A DNA stretch of 26,913 nucleotides from Gemmatimonadota bacterium (GTDB lineage: Bacteria; Gemmatimonadota; Gemmatimonadetes; Gemmatimonadales; GWC2-71-9), in NCBI GenBank assembly GCA_003220985.1, contig QHTY01000190.1, positions 1 to 26,913 of the forward strand, given 5' to 3'. Shown here piece after piece: positions 1 to 7,240 of this stretch (its first letter is position 1; every line of letters begins with the position of its first letter). The translations under genes and the position numbers were made by a program. The notes beneath the pieces were generated by a model that saw nothing but the letters and a program-made list of their open reading frames with translations, was not told the DNA's origin and made no database searches.

Positions 1-2814
1 GACCGGCGGCCAGACCTTGTGCTCGCGTGTCGCGGCGGTCGGGAAGCCGGCGCGCTCACGGGCGTACGGGCGATCCCACGTGTCGACCAGCAGATCGGCG
101 AGCGGGTGCGGCGCGTTTTTCAGCAGGTTGTTCTCGCGATCGGCTTCGCCGTTCTCGATCTCGCGAATCTCGCCGCGGATCGCGATCAGCGCATCGATGA
201 ATCGATCCAGCTCGAGCCTAGGCTCGCTCTCCGTCGGCTCGATCATCAGCGTGCCCGCGACCGGAAACGAGACGGTCGGTGGGTGGAAGCCGTAGTCGAT
301 CAAGCGCTTCGCGATGTCCTCGACGTCCACACCGGCCGACGCTTTGAAGGGGCGCGTGTCGATGATGCATTCGTGCGCGATGAGGCCGTGCTGGCCCGCG
401 TAGAGCAGGGTGTAATGCCCCCCCTCCTCGAGCCGTTTCGCGATGTAGTTCGCGTTGAGGATCGCGACCTTCGTCGCGAGCGGCAGACCCTCCCGGCCCA
501 TCATGGCGATGTAGGCCCACGAGATCGGCAGGATGGAGGGGCTCCCCCACGGTCCGGAAGAAACGGTGCCCGCGCTCTCCGCGAGGGGAACGCCGACATC
601 GATGACCGGGTGCGTGGGCAGATGCGCCACCAGATGCTCTGCGACGCCGATCGGTCCCATCCCGGGGCCCCCGCCGCCATGCGGAATGCAGAACGTCTTG
701 TGGAGGTTGAGATGGCAGACGTCGGCGCCGATGTCGCCGGGGCGGCAGAGCCCGACCTGCGCGTTCATGTTGGCTCCGTCCATGTAGACCTGCCCGCCGT
801 GCTGATGGACGATCTGGCAGACCTTCTTGATGGACGCCTCGAACACGCCGTGCGTCGACGGATATGTCACCATCAGCGCGCCGAGTGTTTCACGGTACTC
901 TTTGGCCTTGGCCTCGAGATCGGCGAGGTCGATGTTGCCGTGCGCGTCGGTCTTGACCACGACGACCTGCATGCCCGCCATCACGGCGCTTGCCGGATTC
1001 GTGCCGTGTGCCGACTGGGGAATGAGACACGTCGTGCGGTGCACCTCGCCGCGGTGCTTGTGATACGCGCGAATCACCAGCAGTCCCGCAAACTCTCCCT
1101 GCGAGCCGGCATTGGGCTGCAGCGACACCCTCGCAAACCCCGTGATCTCGGCGAGCCATTCCTCGAGCTGGCGAAACAGCGTCGCATACCCCTGCGCTTG
1201 CGTGCGCGGCGCGAACGGATGCAGGCGGTTGAACCCGCGCCAGGTGATCGGAATCATCTCGGTTGTGGCGTTGAGCTTCATCGTGCACGAGCCGAGCGGG
1301 ATCATCGCCGCCGTCAACGAGAGGTCGCGATCCTCGAGCTTCTTGAGGTAGCGCAGCATCTCGGTCTCGGAGTGATGCGTGTTGAAGACCGGATGGGTGC
1401 AAAACGGGGTGGTGCGCGCCAGGCTGTCGGGAATCGCCCCCGGGGCCTCGCGCAGGGCGGCGCTCTTTTCCGATCCAACGGCGAAGGCGGTGATCAGGTC
1501 CGCGATGTCATCGTCGGTCACCGTTTCATCGAGCGCGACCCCGATGCGCGTCTTTGACAAAATGCGCAGGTTGATCTGCCTGGCACGGGCGGCATCGACG
1601 ATGCGCGGCTGCACCTCCTGCGGGACCTCGACCGCCAGCGTATCGAAGTAATGCGGATACGCAATGCCGTGACCCAGCCTTTCGAGGGCGGCGGCGAGCG
1701 AGGTCGTGTACCGATGCACGCGCCGGGCGATACGGAGTAATCCCTCCGGGCCGTGATAGACGGCGTACATCGCCGCGACGACCGCCAGCAGGACCTGAGC
1801 GGTGCAGACGTTGCTCGTCGCCTTTTCGCGACGGATGTGCTGCTCACGCGTCTGCAGCGCCATGCGCAGCCCGGTCCGACCCGCGCGGTCTTTGGACACG
1901 CCGATGATGCGGCCCGGCAGGTGGCGCTTGTATTCGTCGCGCGTTGCAAAAAAGGCGGCGTGCGGGCCGCCGTAACCGAGAGGAACGCCGAAGCGCTGTG
2001 AATTGCCGACGGCGATGTCGGCTCCCCATTCGCCGGGCGGCGCGAGCAGCGTCAGTGCGAGGAGATCCGTGGCAACGGTCACCAGCGCGCCCCCCCCCCC
2101 CGGGGTGGCGTGCGCCCGCTCGCAGACCGCGCGGTAGTCGCGGATCGCGCCGTCCGTGGCGGGATACTGGAGCAGTGCGCCGATGACGTTGCTCCCCCCC
2201 TCCCCGCGGAACTCGAAGGTGTCGGGATCGCCGACCACGATGTCGATGCCGCGGACGGCCGCTCGCGTGCGTACCACCGCGATCGTCTGCGGGTGACAGC
2301 TGCCGTCTACGAGGTAGACCAGTTTCCCGTCGTGCTTCGACACGGCTTCGGTCAGGTGCATCGCTTCCGCCGCAGCCGTTCCCTCGTCGAGCAATGAGGC
2401 GTTCGCGATCTCGAGTCCCGTCAAATCCGCGACCATCGTCTGGAAGTTCAGGAGCGCCTCGAGCCGTCCCTGCGCGATCTCGGCTTGGTAGGGCGTGTAC
2501 GCGGTATACCAGCCGGGGTTTTCCAGGACATTGCGTTGAATCACGGTGGGCGTGATGCAGTCGTGGTAGCCCATGCCGAGGTAGGACCGATAAACCTGGT
2601 TCTGGGCCGCGAGCAGCCGGAGCTCCTCGAGCGTTTCCTGCTCCGTCTTGGCCGGAGGAATGCGCAGCGGCGCGCGCAACCGAATGTCGGCCGGCACGAC
2701 GGCGTCGATAAACGCATCGAGCGACTCGTAGCCGAGGGCGCCGAGCATCGCCGCCTGGTCCTCGGCCGAGGGGCCGATGTGCCGGTCCTGAAACAGCTCG
2801 CGATCGTTATTCAT
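1..2814 (-). CDS. gcvP: Glycine dehydrogenase (decarboxylating), P protein, 3' end beyond the window
   Basis: This is the PLP-dependent P protein of the glycine cleavage system, which decarboxylates glycine and passes the aminomethyl group to lipoyl-GcvH. The frame is open from the ATG at 2814 to base 1, giving 938 codons. Homologues are about 950 residues, so only the last 20 or so are missing, and the visible end reads REHKVWPPV as expected near the C terminus. It is the single-chain form with both the N-terminal half (DRHIGPS near residue 11) and the C-terminal catalytic half. The PLP lysine is Lys706 in HLNLHKTFCIPHGGGG. The start lies 2 bases after the preceding gene's stop, so the two are probably co-transcribed. 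A 12-base C run at 2090-2101 stays in frame but encodes a Gly stretch (TPGGGG) where relatives have a shorter loop. I am confident of the family. Confidence 0.96.
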   Translation of the reverse strand, partial: MNNDRELFQDRHIGPSAEDQAAMLGALGYESLDAFIDAVVPADIRLRAPLRIPPAKTEQETLEELRLLAAQNQVYRSYLGMGYHDCITPTVIQRNVLENPGWYTAYTPYQAEIAQGRLEALLNFQTMVADLTGLEIANASLLDEGTAAAEAMHLTEAVSKHDGKLVYLVDGSCHPQTIAVVRTRAAVRGIDIVVGDPDTFEFRGEGGSNVIGALLQYPATDGAIRDYRAVCERAHATPGGGGALVTVATDLLALTLLAPPGEWGADIAVGNSQRFGVPLGYGGPHAAFFATRDEYKRHLPGRIIGVSKDRAGRTGLRMALQTREQHIRREKATSNVCTAQVLLAVVAAMYAVYHGPEGLLRIARRVHRYTTSLAAALERLGHGIAYPHYFDTLAVEVPQEVQPRIVDAARARQINLRILSKTRIGVALDETVTDDDIADLITAFAVGSEKSAALREAPGAIPDSLARTTPFCTHPVFNTHHSETEMLRYLKKLEDRDLSLTAAMIPLGSCTMKLNATTEMIPITWRGFNRLHPFAPRTQAQGYATLFRQLEEWLAEITGFARVSLQPNAGSQGEFAGLLVIRAYHKHRGEVHRTTCLIPQSAHGTNPASAVMAGMQVVVVKTDAHGNIDLADLEAKAKEYRETLGALMVTYPSTHGVFEASIKKVCQIVHQHGGQVYMDGANMNAQVGLCRPGDIGADVCHLNLHKTFCIPHGGGGPGMGPIGVAEHLVAHLPTHPVIDVGVPLAESAGTVSSGPWGSPSILPISWAYIAMMGREGLPLATKVAILNANYIAKRLEEGGHYTLLYAGQHGLIAHECIIDTRPFKASAGVDVEDIAKRLIDYGFHPPTVSFPVAGTLMIEPTESEPRLELDRFIDALIAIRGEIREIENGEADRENNLLKNAPHPLADLLVDTWDRPYARERAGFPTAATREHKVWPPV

Positions 2815-2816
2815 CG

Positions 2817-3497
2817 TTACGCAAGGGTGAAGGACTCCCCGGGCTTCAGGATCGTGACCGCGGCGGTACTTCCGACACGCCGCCGGAACTCCTGCGGATC
2901 TGCCTTGATGAGATCCCAGGTGTTGTAGTGCATCGGGATAACGTCGTGGGGTTTCACGAACTCCACGGCGCGGGCGGCATCTTCAACCCCCATCGTGAAA
3001 TTGTCGCCGATCGGCACGAGCATCAGATCGATGCGGCCCGCCAGGAGCTGCATCTCGAGTGTCAGCGCTGTGTCGCCGGTGTGATAGACGGTCTTGCCGC
3101 CGATCGTTACGACAACACCGCAGGGATTCGTGGTATATTTGCCCGTCTTATCGCCCTCGACGCGCCCGCCATGAAATGCAGGCACGAGTTTCACTCTTCC
3201 GAACGGAAACTCGTGCGCCCCGCCGATGTGCATCCCGTGACTCGTCGCGCCCTGATCGGAACAGAACTGCGCCAACTCGTACGTCGCGACGATGGTCGCC
3301 TTGTGCTTTTGGGACAGCGCGACCGCGTCGCCGAGGTGATCGCCGTGGCCGTGGGAGAGCAAGATAGCGTCGAGGTGGGGCACCTTATCCGGCCCGATGA
3401 CCGCCGCGGGATTGCCGGTGAGGAATGGATCGAGGATGACGCGCTTGCCGTCCCGCTCTAAGAGGAAGCAGGCGTGTCCGTGGAACGTGGCTTTCAC
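2817..3497 (-). CDS. UPF0173 metal-dependent hydrolase, metallo-beta-lactamase fold
   Basis: A 226-residue protein, the usual length of the UPF0173 (YtkL-like) family. The metal-binding motif HGHGDH is at residues 49-54, preceded by ILDPFLTGNP. Downstream ligand regions are YHTGDTALT and the C-terminal PMHYNTW. No signal peptide is visible, so it is probably cytoplasmic. Its substrate is unknown across the family. It starts at GTG, and this codon overlaps the gcvH stop (GTGA). It ends 2 bases before gcvP. It therefore sits between two subunits of the glycine cleavage system and is very likely translated with them. A link to glycine or one-carbon metabolism is inferred from position only. Confidence 0.92.
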   Translation of the reverse strand: MKATFHGHACFLLERDGKRVILDPFLTGNPAAVIGPDKVPHLDAILLSHGHGDHLGDAVALSQKHKATIVATYELAQFCSDQGATSHGMHIGGAHEFPFGRVKLVPAFHGGRVEGDKTGKYTTNPCGVVVTIGGKTVYHTGDTALTLEMQLLAGRIDLMLVPIGDNFTMGVEDAARAVEFVKPHDVIPMHYNTWDLIKADPQEFRRRVGSTAAVTILKPGESFTLA

Positions 3498-3883
3498 TCT
3501 CCAACATGCTTCGCGTACGCGTCAGCGCGGAGCAGCCCCTCCAATTCTTTCGGGTCCTTGACCTTCACCTTGACCATCCAGCCCTTGCCGTACGGATCGC
3601 GGTTCACCAGCGCCGGGTCCTGCTCGAGCGCCTTGTTGACTTCCACCACCGTTCCGGCGACGGGCGTGTACAGCTCCGACACCGCCTTCACGGCTTCGAT
3701 CGTTCCGAAAACGTCGCGTTGCTTGAAAGCGGCGGCACCCTTGGGCAGCTCGACGAACACGACATCCCCGAGCTCGCCCTGGGCGTAGTCGGTGATGCCC
3801 ACTTCGACGACTTGCGGATCCTTACTGTCGCGAACCCACTCGTGGTCCTGTGTGTAGCGGAGATCCTTCGGGATGCTGGACAT
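3494..3883 (-). CDS. gcvH: Glycine cleavage system H protein
   Basis: This is the lipoyl carrier protein that shuttles the aminomethyl intermediate between the P, T and L proteins. It has 129 residues, a normal length. The N terminus (IPKDLRYTQDHEWV) is typical. The lipoylated lysine is Lys66 in the motif IEAVKAVSEL, followed by YTPVAGTVVEVN. The ATG start at 3883 lies 11 bases after the coaE stop. The stop overlaps the GTG of the hydrolase gene. Neither gcvT nor lpd is in the window, so the T and L proteins must be encoded elsewhere. Confidence 0.96.
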   Translation of the reverse strand: MSSIPKDLRYTQDHEWVRDSKDPQVVEVGITDYAQGELGDVVFVELPKGAAAFKQRDVFGTIEAVKAVSELYTPVAGTVVEVNKALEQDPALVNRDPYGKGWMVKVKVKDPKELEGLLRADAYAKHVGE

Positions 3884-3894
3884 GGGACGGGAGC

Positions 3895-4881
3895 CTACAA
3901 CAGGTCCGCTCGGGGCGCCAGTCCTGCGCCATCCTCTTCACTCAGCGCCACGCGATCATGGCCCCACGGCCGTAGGTCGAGTCGCACCGCGATGGGATCA
4001 GGATCGGGCGAGAGATGATAGAGTCGGCACGGGCGCGGCGGTACTGCCGCTTCCCAGGCCATCCGGGCGCCGTCTTCCGCATCAGCCGTCGCGACGATCG
4101 AGAGCGGCGTAATGGTCTTCAAGATTTTGCCGAGCGATTTGACGGTCGCGTACTCGATCCGCATACCGGCGTCCGTGTAGCGGCGCTCGATGGCCTTGAG
4201 CACCGGCGCCGCCGCGTCCTTCGCTCCCAGCGCGCAGAGCACCAGCGTCTGGTCCGGCGCCTCAGTGCGCACGCCCGCCCGCGCCGCTTGCTGGCGCAGC
4301 GCAGCAAATACGCGCTGCGCCTTTTTCTCGAGCTCAGCCAACGTGCCGTCATTCTCGACGACATGCCGGCTCAGCGGTCGTTTGCGCTCCGCGGGCATCT
4401 GCGCGGTGATCATCCGATCGGCCTCCTCGTTGGAGAGTCCACGCAAGGTTCGCAGGCGCGTACGTCGGAGCGGTACCGGAGCGTCGATCAGGACGACGGC
4501 GTCGAACTGCGCCGGATCCAACACCTCGAACAGCAGCGGAATATCGTTTATGACGATCGCGTCGCCGCGCTCGGCGGCGGCCCGCTGCAGCTCGAGCCGC
4601 CGCTGCTGCACGGCGGGATGGACGATGGCATTGAGCGCCGCCAGGGCGGCGTCATCGCCCATGACCTTCGCGCGCAACGCCGCGCGATCTAGGCTGCCAC
4701 CCTGGGCGAGCACATCGGCGCCGAAGCGGCGCGCAATCGCGGCGAGCACCGCGCCGCCCGGCGCCTCGGCCTCGCGGGCGAGAGCGTCGGCGTCGATCAC
4801 GGTCGCGCCCCATTTCCTGAACAACTCCACGACGGTGGACTTGCCGGAGGCGATGTTGCCTGTGAGGCCGACGTTTAACAC
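3895..4881 (-). CDS. coaE: Dephospho-CoA kinase with an extra C-terminal domain
   Basis: CoaE catalyses the last step of coenzyme A synthesis, phosphorylating dephospho-CoA. The P-loop GNIASGKS is at residues 8-15. NDIPLLFE and a lid region follow (RLRTLRGLSNEEADRM, then RKRPLSRHVVENDGTL). I chose the GTG at 4881 because it puts VGLTGNIASGKST right at the N terminus, as in the family. The frame also runs up to a TTG at 4923, but that extra stretch is encoded by a repeat array and is probably not translated. The kinase fills about residues 1-195. A further 130 or so residues follow (from about APDQTLVLCA to the end), which ordinary CoaE proteins of about 200 residues lack. I do not recognise this second part. 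It has alternating hydrophobic segments (TLVLCAL, RIEYATV, LSIVATA) suggesting an alpha/beta domain. Confidence 0.9.
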   Translation of the reverse strand: MLNVGLTGNIASGKSTVVELFRKWGATVIDADALAREAEAPGGAVLAAIARRFGADVLAQGGSLDRAALRAKVMGDDAALAALNAIVHPAVQQRRLELQRAAAERGDAIVINDIPLLFEVLDPAQFDAVVLIDAPVPLRRTRLRTLRGLSNEEADRMITAQMPAERKRPLSRHVVENDGTLAELEKKAQRVFAALRQQAARAGVRTEAPDQTLVLCALGAKDAAAPVLKAIERRYTDAGMRIEYATVKSLGKILKTITPLSIVATADAEDGARMAWEAAVPPRPCRLYHLSPDPDPIAVRLDLRPWGHDRVALSEEDGAGLAPRADLL

Positions 4882-4950
4882 GGAGTCAGGAGCTCGGAGC
4901 CAGGAGCCGGGGCTGCAATCCAAGATCCTGACTCCCGGCTCCAGGGTCCT
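4882..4950. repeat. 7-base-period degenerate array, two facing halves (array A)
   Basis: From 4882 the plus strand reads in heptads: GGAGTCA, GGAGCTC, GGAGCCA, GGAGCCG, GGGCTGC. From 4950 backwards the minus strand reads AGGACCC, TGGAGCC, GGGAGTC, AGGATCT. The halves face each other and can pair, for example GGAGCCGGG at 4903-4911 with its complement at 4934-4942. The array starts immediately after the tdk stop codon and ends immediately before the coaE GTG, so it fills the intergenic gap exactly. It could act as a hairpin in the tdk-coaE transcript. Confidence 0.75.
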
Positions 4951-5559
4951 TTAGAGAAGTGCAGTCTGATCCTCATCCTGCCTCGGTACGCGGTGACAAT
5001 GCCGGCACCTCGCCTCGTACGACTCGCGCCCGCCAACCATGATGATCGGACTGTCCCACAACGCCGGCTTGCCGTTCACCAGGCGTTGGTTTCGCGTCGC
5101 CGGGCCGCCGCACACTACGCAGATCGCCTGGAACTTGTCCACCACTTCCGCGATGCACATGAGCGTCGGCATCGGACCGAACGGCAGGCCGCGGAAGTCG
5201 ACGTCGGTTCCCGCGAGAATGACGCGGACGCCCCTGTCGGCGAGGTGGTTCGCGATTTCGACGATACCGTCATCCAGGAATTGGGCTTCGTCAACCGCGA
5301 CCACCTCGGTGGTGTCGCGGAGCCGCCGCGCGATCTCCTCGGCTGAGTCGACGGGCTCGGCTTCGACGGTCACGCCGTCATGGGAGGAGACGGAAAAGAG
5401 CCCGGCGTAGCGCGCATCTAGGTGGGACTTAAAGACTTGCACTTGCTTGCGTGCGATGACGGCGCGGCGCACGCGGCGGATCAGTTCTTCGGATTTGCCG
5501 CTGAACATCACCCCGGAGATGACTTCAATCCATCCGGGACGGGTCGGCTGTTGGAACAT
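4951..5559 (-). CDS. tdk: Thymidine kinase, type II (tetrameric, zinc-binding)
   Basis: This enzyme phosphorylates thymidine to dTMP in the salvage pathway. It has 202 residues, typical of type II bacterial enzymes. The P-loop GVMFSGKS is at residues 16-23. The DEAQF motif at 90-94 supplies the Mg2+/catalytic acid region. The structural zinc site has the pairs Cys147/Cys150 (CVVC) and Cys185/Cys188 (CRHC). GGRESYEARC (176-185) forms the nucleoside-binding lasso. The ATG start at 5559 is followed by a short non-catalytic leader before the first strand (WIEVISG). It is divergent from HU and precedes coaE, separated from it only by a repeat array. Confidence 0.96.
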   Translation of the reverse strand: MFQQPTRPGWIEVISGVMFSGKSEELIRRVRRAVIARKQVQVFKSHLDARYAGLFSVSSHDGVTVEAEPVDSAEEIARRLRDTTEVVAVDEAQFLDDGIVEIANHLADRGVRVILAGTDVDFRGLPFGPMPTLMCIAEVVDKFQAICVVCGGPATRNQRLVNGKPALWDSPIIMVGGRESYEARCRHCHRVPRQDEDQTALL

Positions 5560-5578
5560 GGGCCCTCATGTTAAACGA

Positions 5579-5613
5579 GGGGCTAGGGGCTGGGGAGAGG
5601 GGGCTGGGGGTCC
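5579..5613. repeat. 7-base-period G-rich array (array B)
   Basis: Five consecutive heptads on the plus strand: GGGGCTA, GGGGCTG, GGGAGAG, GGGGCTG, GGGGTCC. It lies in the divergent intergenic region between tdk and HU, just upstream of the tdk start, so it would be in or near the tdk promoter or leader. There is no inverted partner half. The strand is strongly purine-rich with four G-runs of four or more, so it could also fold as a G-quadruplex (inference). Confidence 0.7.
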
Positions 5614-5629
5614 AGAAAGTCCAGTAATC

Positions 5630-5658
5630 TTGCGGTTTTTTGGGGGATACCCCATAGT
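5630..5658 (+). promoter_or_regulatory. Possible sigma70-type promoter for HU
   Basis: A TTGCGG at 5630-5635 and a CATAGT at 5653-5658 are separated by 17 bases. Each matches the sigma70 consensus at four of six positions. The stretch between them includes a T-run and GGGGATACCCC, an inverted repeat. A start near 5665 would leave a leader of about 43 bases before the GTG at 5708. This rests on pattern only. Confidence 0.35.
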
Positions 5659-5707
5659 AGTGCAGTGTTGATGCGGGTTTTCGCGCCCCCCCCACAAGGA
5701 GATCGCA

Positions 5708-5998
5708 GTGAATAAGGCTGAACTTACCTCCGCTCTGGCCATGCGCACGAAGATGTCGAAGGCCGATGCCACCCGCACCGTTGAAGCGTTGTTCGATGAC
5801 AAGGGCATCATTGCTAGCGAGCTGAAGAAAGGCTCCAAGGTGCAAATCACCGGGTTCGGCAATTTCGAAGCCCGCAAGCGTGCCGCGAGGATGGGTCGCA
5901 ACCCGAAAACCGGCGGCGTCATTCAGATCAAGGCGTCCATCGCACCGGCGTTCCGCGCGGGGAAGCAGCTGAAGATGGCGGTGAACGGGAAGCGGTAG
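5708..5998 (+). CDS. HU-family DNA-binding protein
   Basis: A 96-residue nucleoid-associated protein that bends and compacts DNA as a dimer. The N terminus MNKAELTSALA is typical of HU. The conserved core GSKVQITGFGNFEARKRAAR is followed by the beta-arm, which carries the RNPKTGG motif that intercalates in the minor groove. The C terminus PAFRAGKQLK is normal. It starts at GTG with a good Shine-Dalgarno (AAGGAG at 5696-5701, 6 bases upstream). IHF-specific features are not distinguishable by eye, so I call it HU generically. Confidence 0.95.
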   Translation: MNKAELTSALAMRTKMSKADATRTVEALFDDKGIIASELKKGSKVQITGFGNFEARKRAARMGRNPKTGGVIQIKASIAPAFRAGKQLKMAVNGKR

Positions 5999-6004
5999 CC
6001 GGCA

Positions 6005-7219
6005 CTATCCCCGATCAGGCCGTGCGGTGACTCTCCGTCCGCGAATCGCGACGCCCGAGAGACGCTGTACGGCCTGATCCATTACGGGAGGTGCGACATC
6101 GACGAGCGAAAACGTGTCGCGCACGTCGATCTTTCCGATCTGTCCCTTTTGCAGTCCCGCCTCTTTGATCAACGCCCCAACCAGGTCTTTCGCGCTCGCC
6201 CGATCCTTCCGTCCCACGGAGACGAACAGCCTGCTCCAGCCGGCCGGCTCGGCGGGTGCAGCGAGCTCACTCGTCGAAGGTGACTGACGGCTGAGGGCGA
6301 GCAAGGCGGCCGCCACCATCGCGGGGGCGTGCTCCTCGAAGAGCGGCGCCAGAACGGCCAGCTCCGGATCTACGTCGCCCTGCCGGAGCCGCGCGGCGAT
6401 CTGCGCGCGCAGCGCCGCGGCGCGATCTTGGGCGCGATCGGCAGGTGACGGTAGCGGGAGCGCGGTCAGCGTGGCGATGGATCGGAGGTAGGGGAGCTGC
6501 GACGCGAGCACCAGCACGGTGGGCTGCGCGATGGCCGCCAGCTGGCGCAGCTCGTCGCGCGTGGGGAGGACCGCTGCGAGGACGGCGTCTGGAGTCTCCG
6601 CTGGGGAGGGAGCGTCGATCGGGCCGCCAGACCAGATGTAGGGTCGCACTGTCCGCAGCGCATCGAGCGCGTCGCGCACGCGTTTGCGCCCAGCGGCGAC
6701 GATCGCATACCGCGCCGCCGTCACCGGTCCGAGTGGCTGCCCGACATCGTCGAGCGACAAGTCGCCGATGATTTCCGGCCGCCGCGCATGACGCTCGAAG
6801 AATGGACCGAGTGCCGTGGGATTCCAGCTTAAGATGACGCGGCGGGCGTGCGGCGCTTCCGCGAGCAGTGTATCCAGCTCGGCCGCGAAGCTTTCGGGCC
6901 ACGCGAGGACGATCGTTGCGACGGTCTCGAGCTTGAGCGCGGCGCGCGCGACCAGTGCGGCGAGGTCGGAGTACGCGCCGGCGAGCACGCCGACGCGCCC
7001 TTCCTTCAGGAGGGCGGCGGTCCGGCCGAGGCCCGTGACGGCGTGGACGCGCAGCTCGGGCGGAGCCGCTTCGGCCCAGAGAACCGCCTGCTCATAGTCC
7101 GCACAGACGATGATGGCATGGGTCTCTCCCCCGCCGATCAGTTCCCACGCCTTGCCTGCCCGTTCCACGGCAGGCGGGGTCACCAGCACGACGTGCCGCA
7201 CACGAGCCTCGATTGTCAA
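6005..7219 (-). CDS. Degenerate helicase-like protein with C-terminal DbpA RNA-binding domain
   Basis: A 404-residue protein. The last 75 or so residues (SRLFVSVGRKDRASAKDLVG through VAIRGRRVTARPDRG) look like the DbpA-type RRM-like domain that ends DEAD-box RNA helicases such as DbpA/CsdA. The preceding 320 residues resemble two RecA-like domains in outline: HVVLVTPPAVE, VHAVTGLGRTAALLKEGRVGVLAGAYSD and RRVILSWNPTALGPFFERHA echo helicase strands and motif III. However, there is no GxGKT P-loop. Where DEAD would be, the chain reads VLAWPES. I infer an RNA-binding, ATPase-dead helicase relative. The TTG start at 7219 is uncertain; a GTG at 7201 with GAGG upstream is an alternative. It converges on HU and diverges from the P1 peptidase gene with about 20 bases between starts. 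Confidence 0.8.
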   Translation of the reverse strand: MTIEARVRHVVLVTPPAVERAGKAWELIGGGETHAIIVCADYEQAVLWAEAAPPELRVHAVTGLGRTAALLKEGRVGVLAGAYSDLAALVARAALKLETVATIVLAWPESFAAELDTLLAEAPHARRVILSWNPTALGPFFERHARRPEIIGDLSLDDVGQPLGPVTAARYAIVAAGRKRVRDALDALRTVRPYIWSGGPIDAPSPAETPDAVLAAVLPTRDELRQLAAIAQPTVLVLASQLPYLRSIATLTALPLPSPADRAQDRAAALRAQIAARLRQGDVDPELAVLAPLFEEHAPAMVAAALLALSRQSPSTSELAAPAEPAGWSRLFVSVGRKDRASAKDLVGALIKEAGLQKGQIGKIDVRDTFSLVDVAPPVMDQAVQRLSGVAIRGRRVTARPDRG

Positions 7220-7240
7220 AGGGTGCTACTTTGAGAACCG

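Noticed and set aside
19..1557. A 512-codon plus-strand open frame
   Set aside because: It is antisense to gcvP, is Arg-rich with no recognisable motif, and arises from the GC-rich codon bias of the real gene.
2090..2101. C homopolymer as a frameshift site in gcvP
   Set aside because: The frame of the start (2814) and of the conserved C-terminal motif at base 1 are the same and recognisable GcvP sequence continues on both sides, so the run is in frame.
4882..4923. TTG at 4923 as the coaE start
   Set aside because: It would add 14 residues encoded by repeat sequence ahead of a P-loop that normally lies at the very N terminus.
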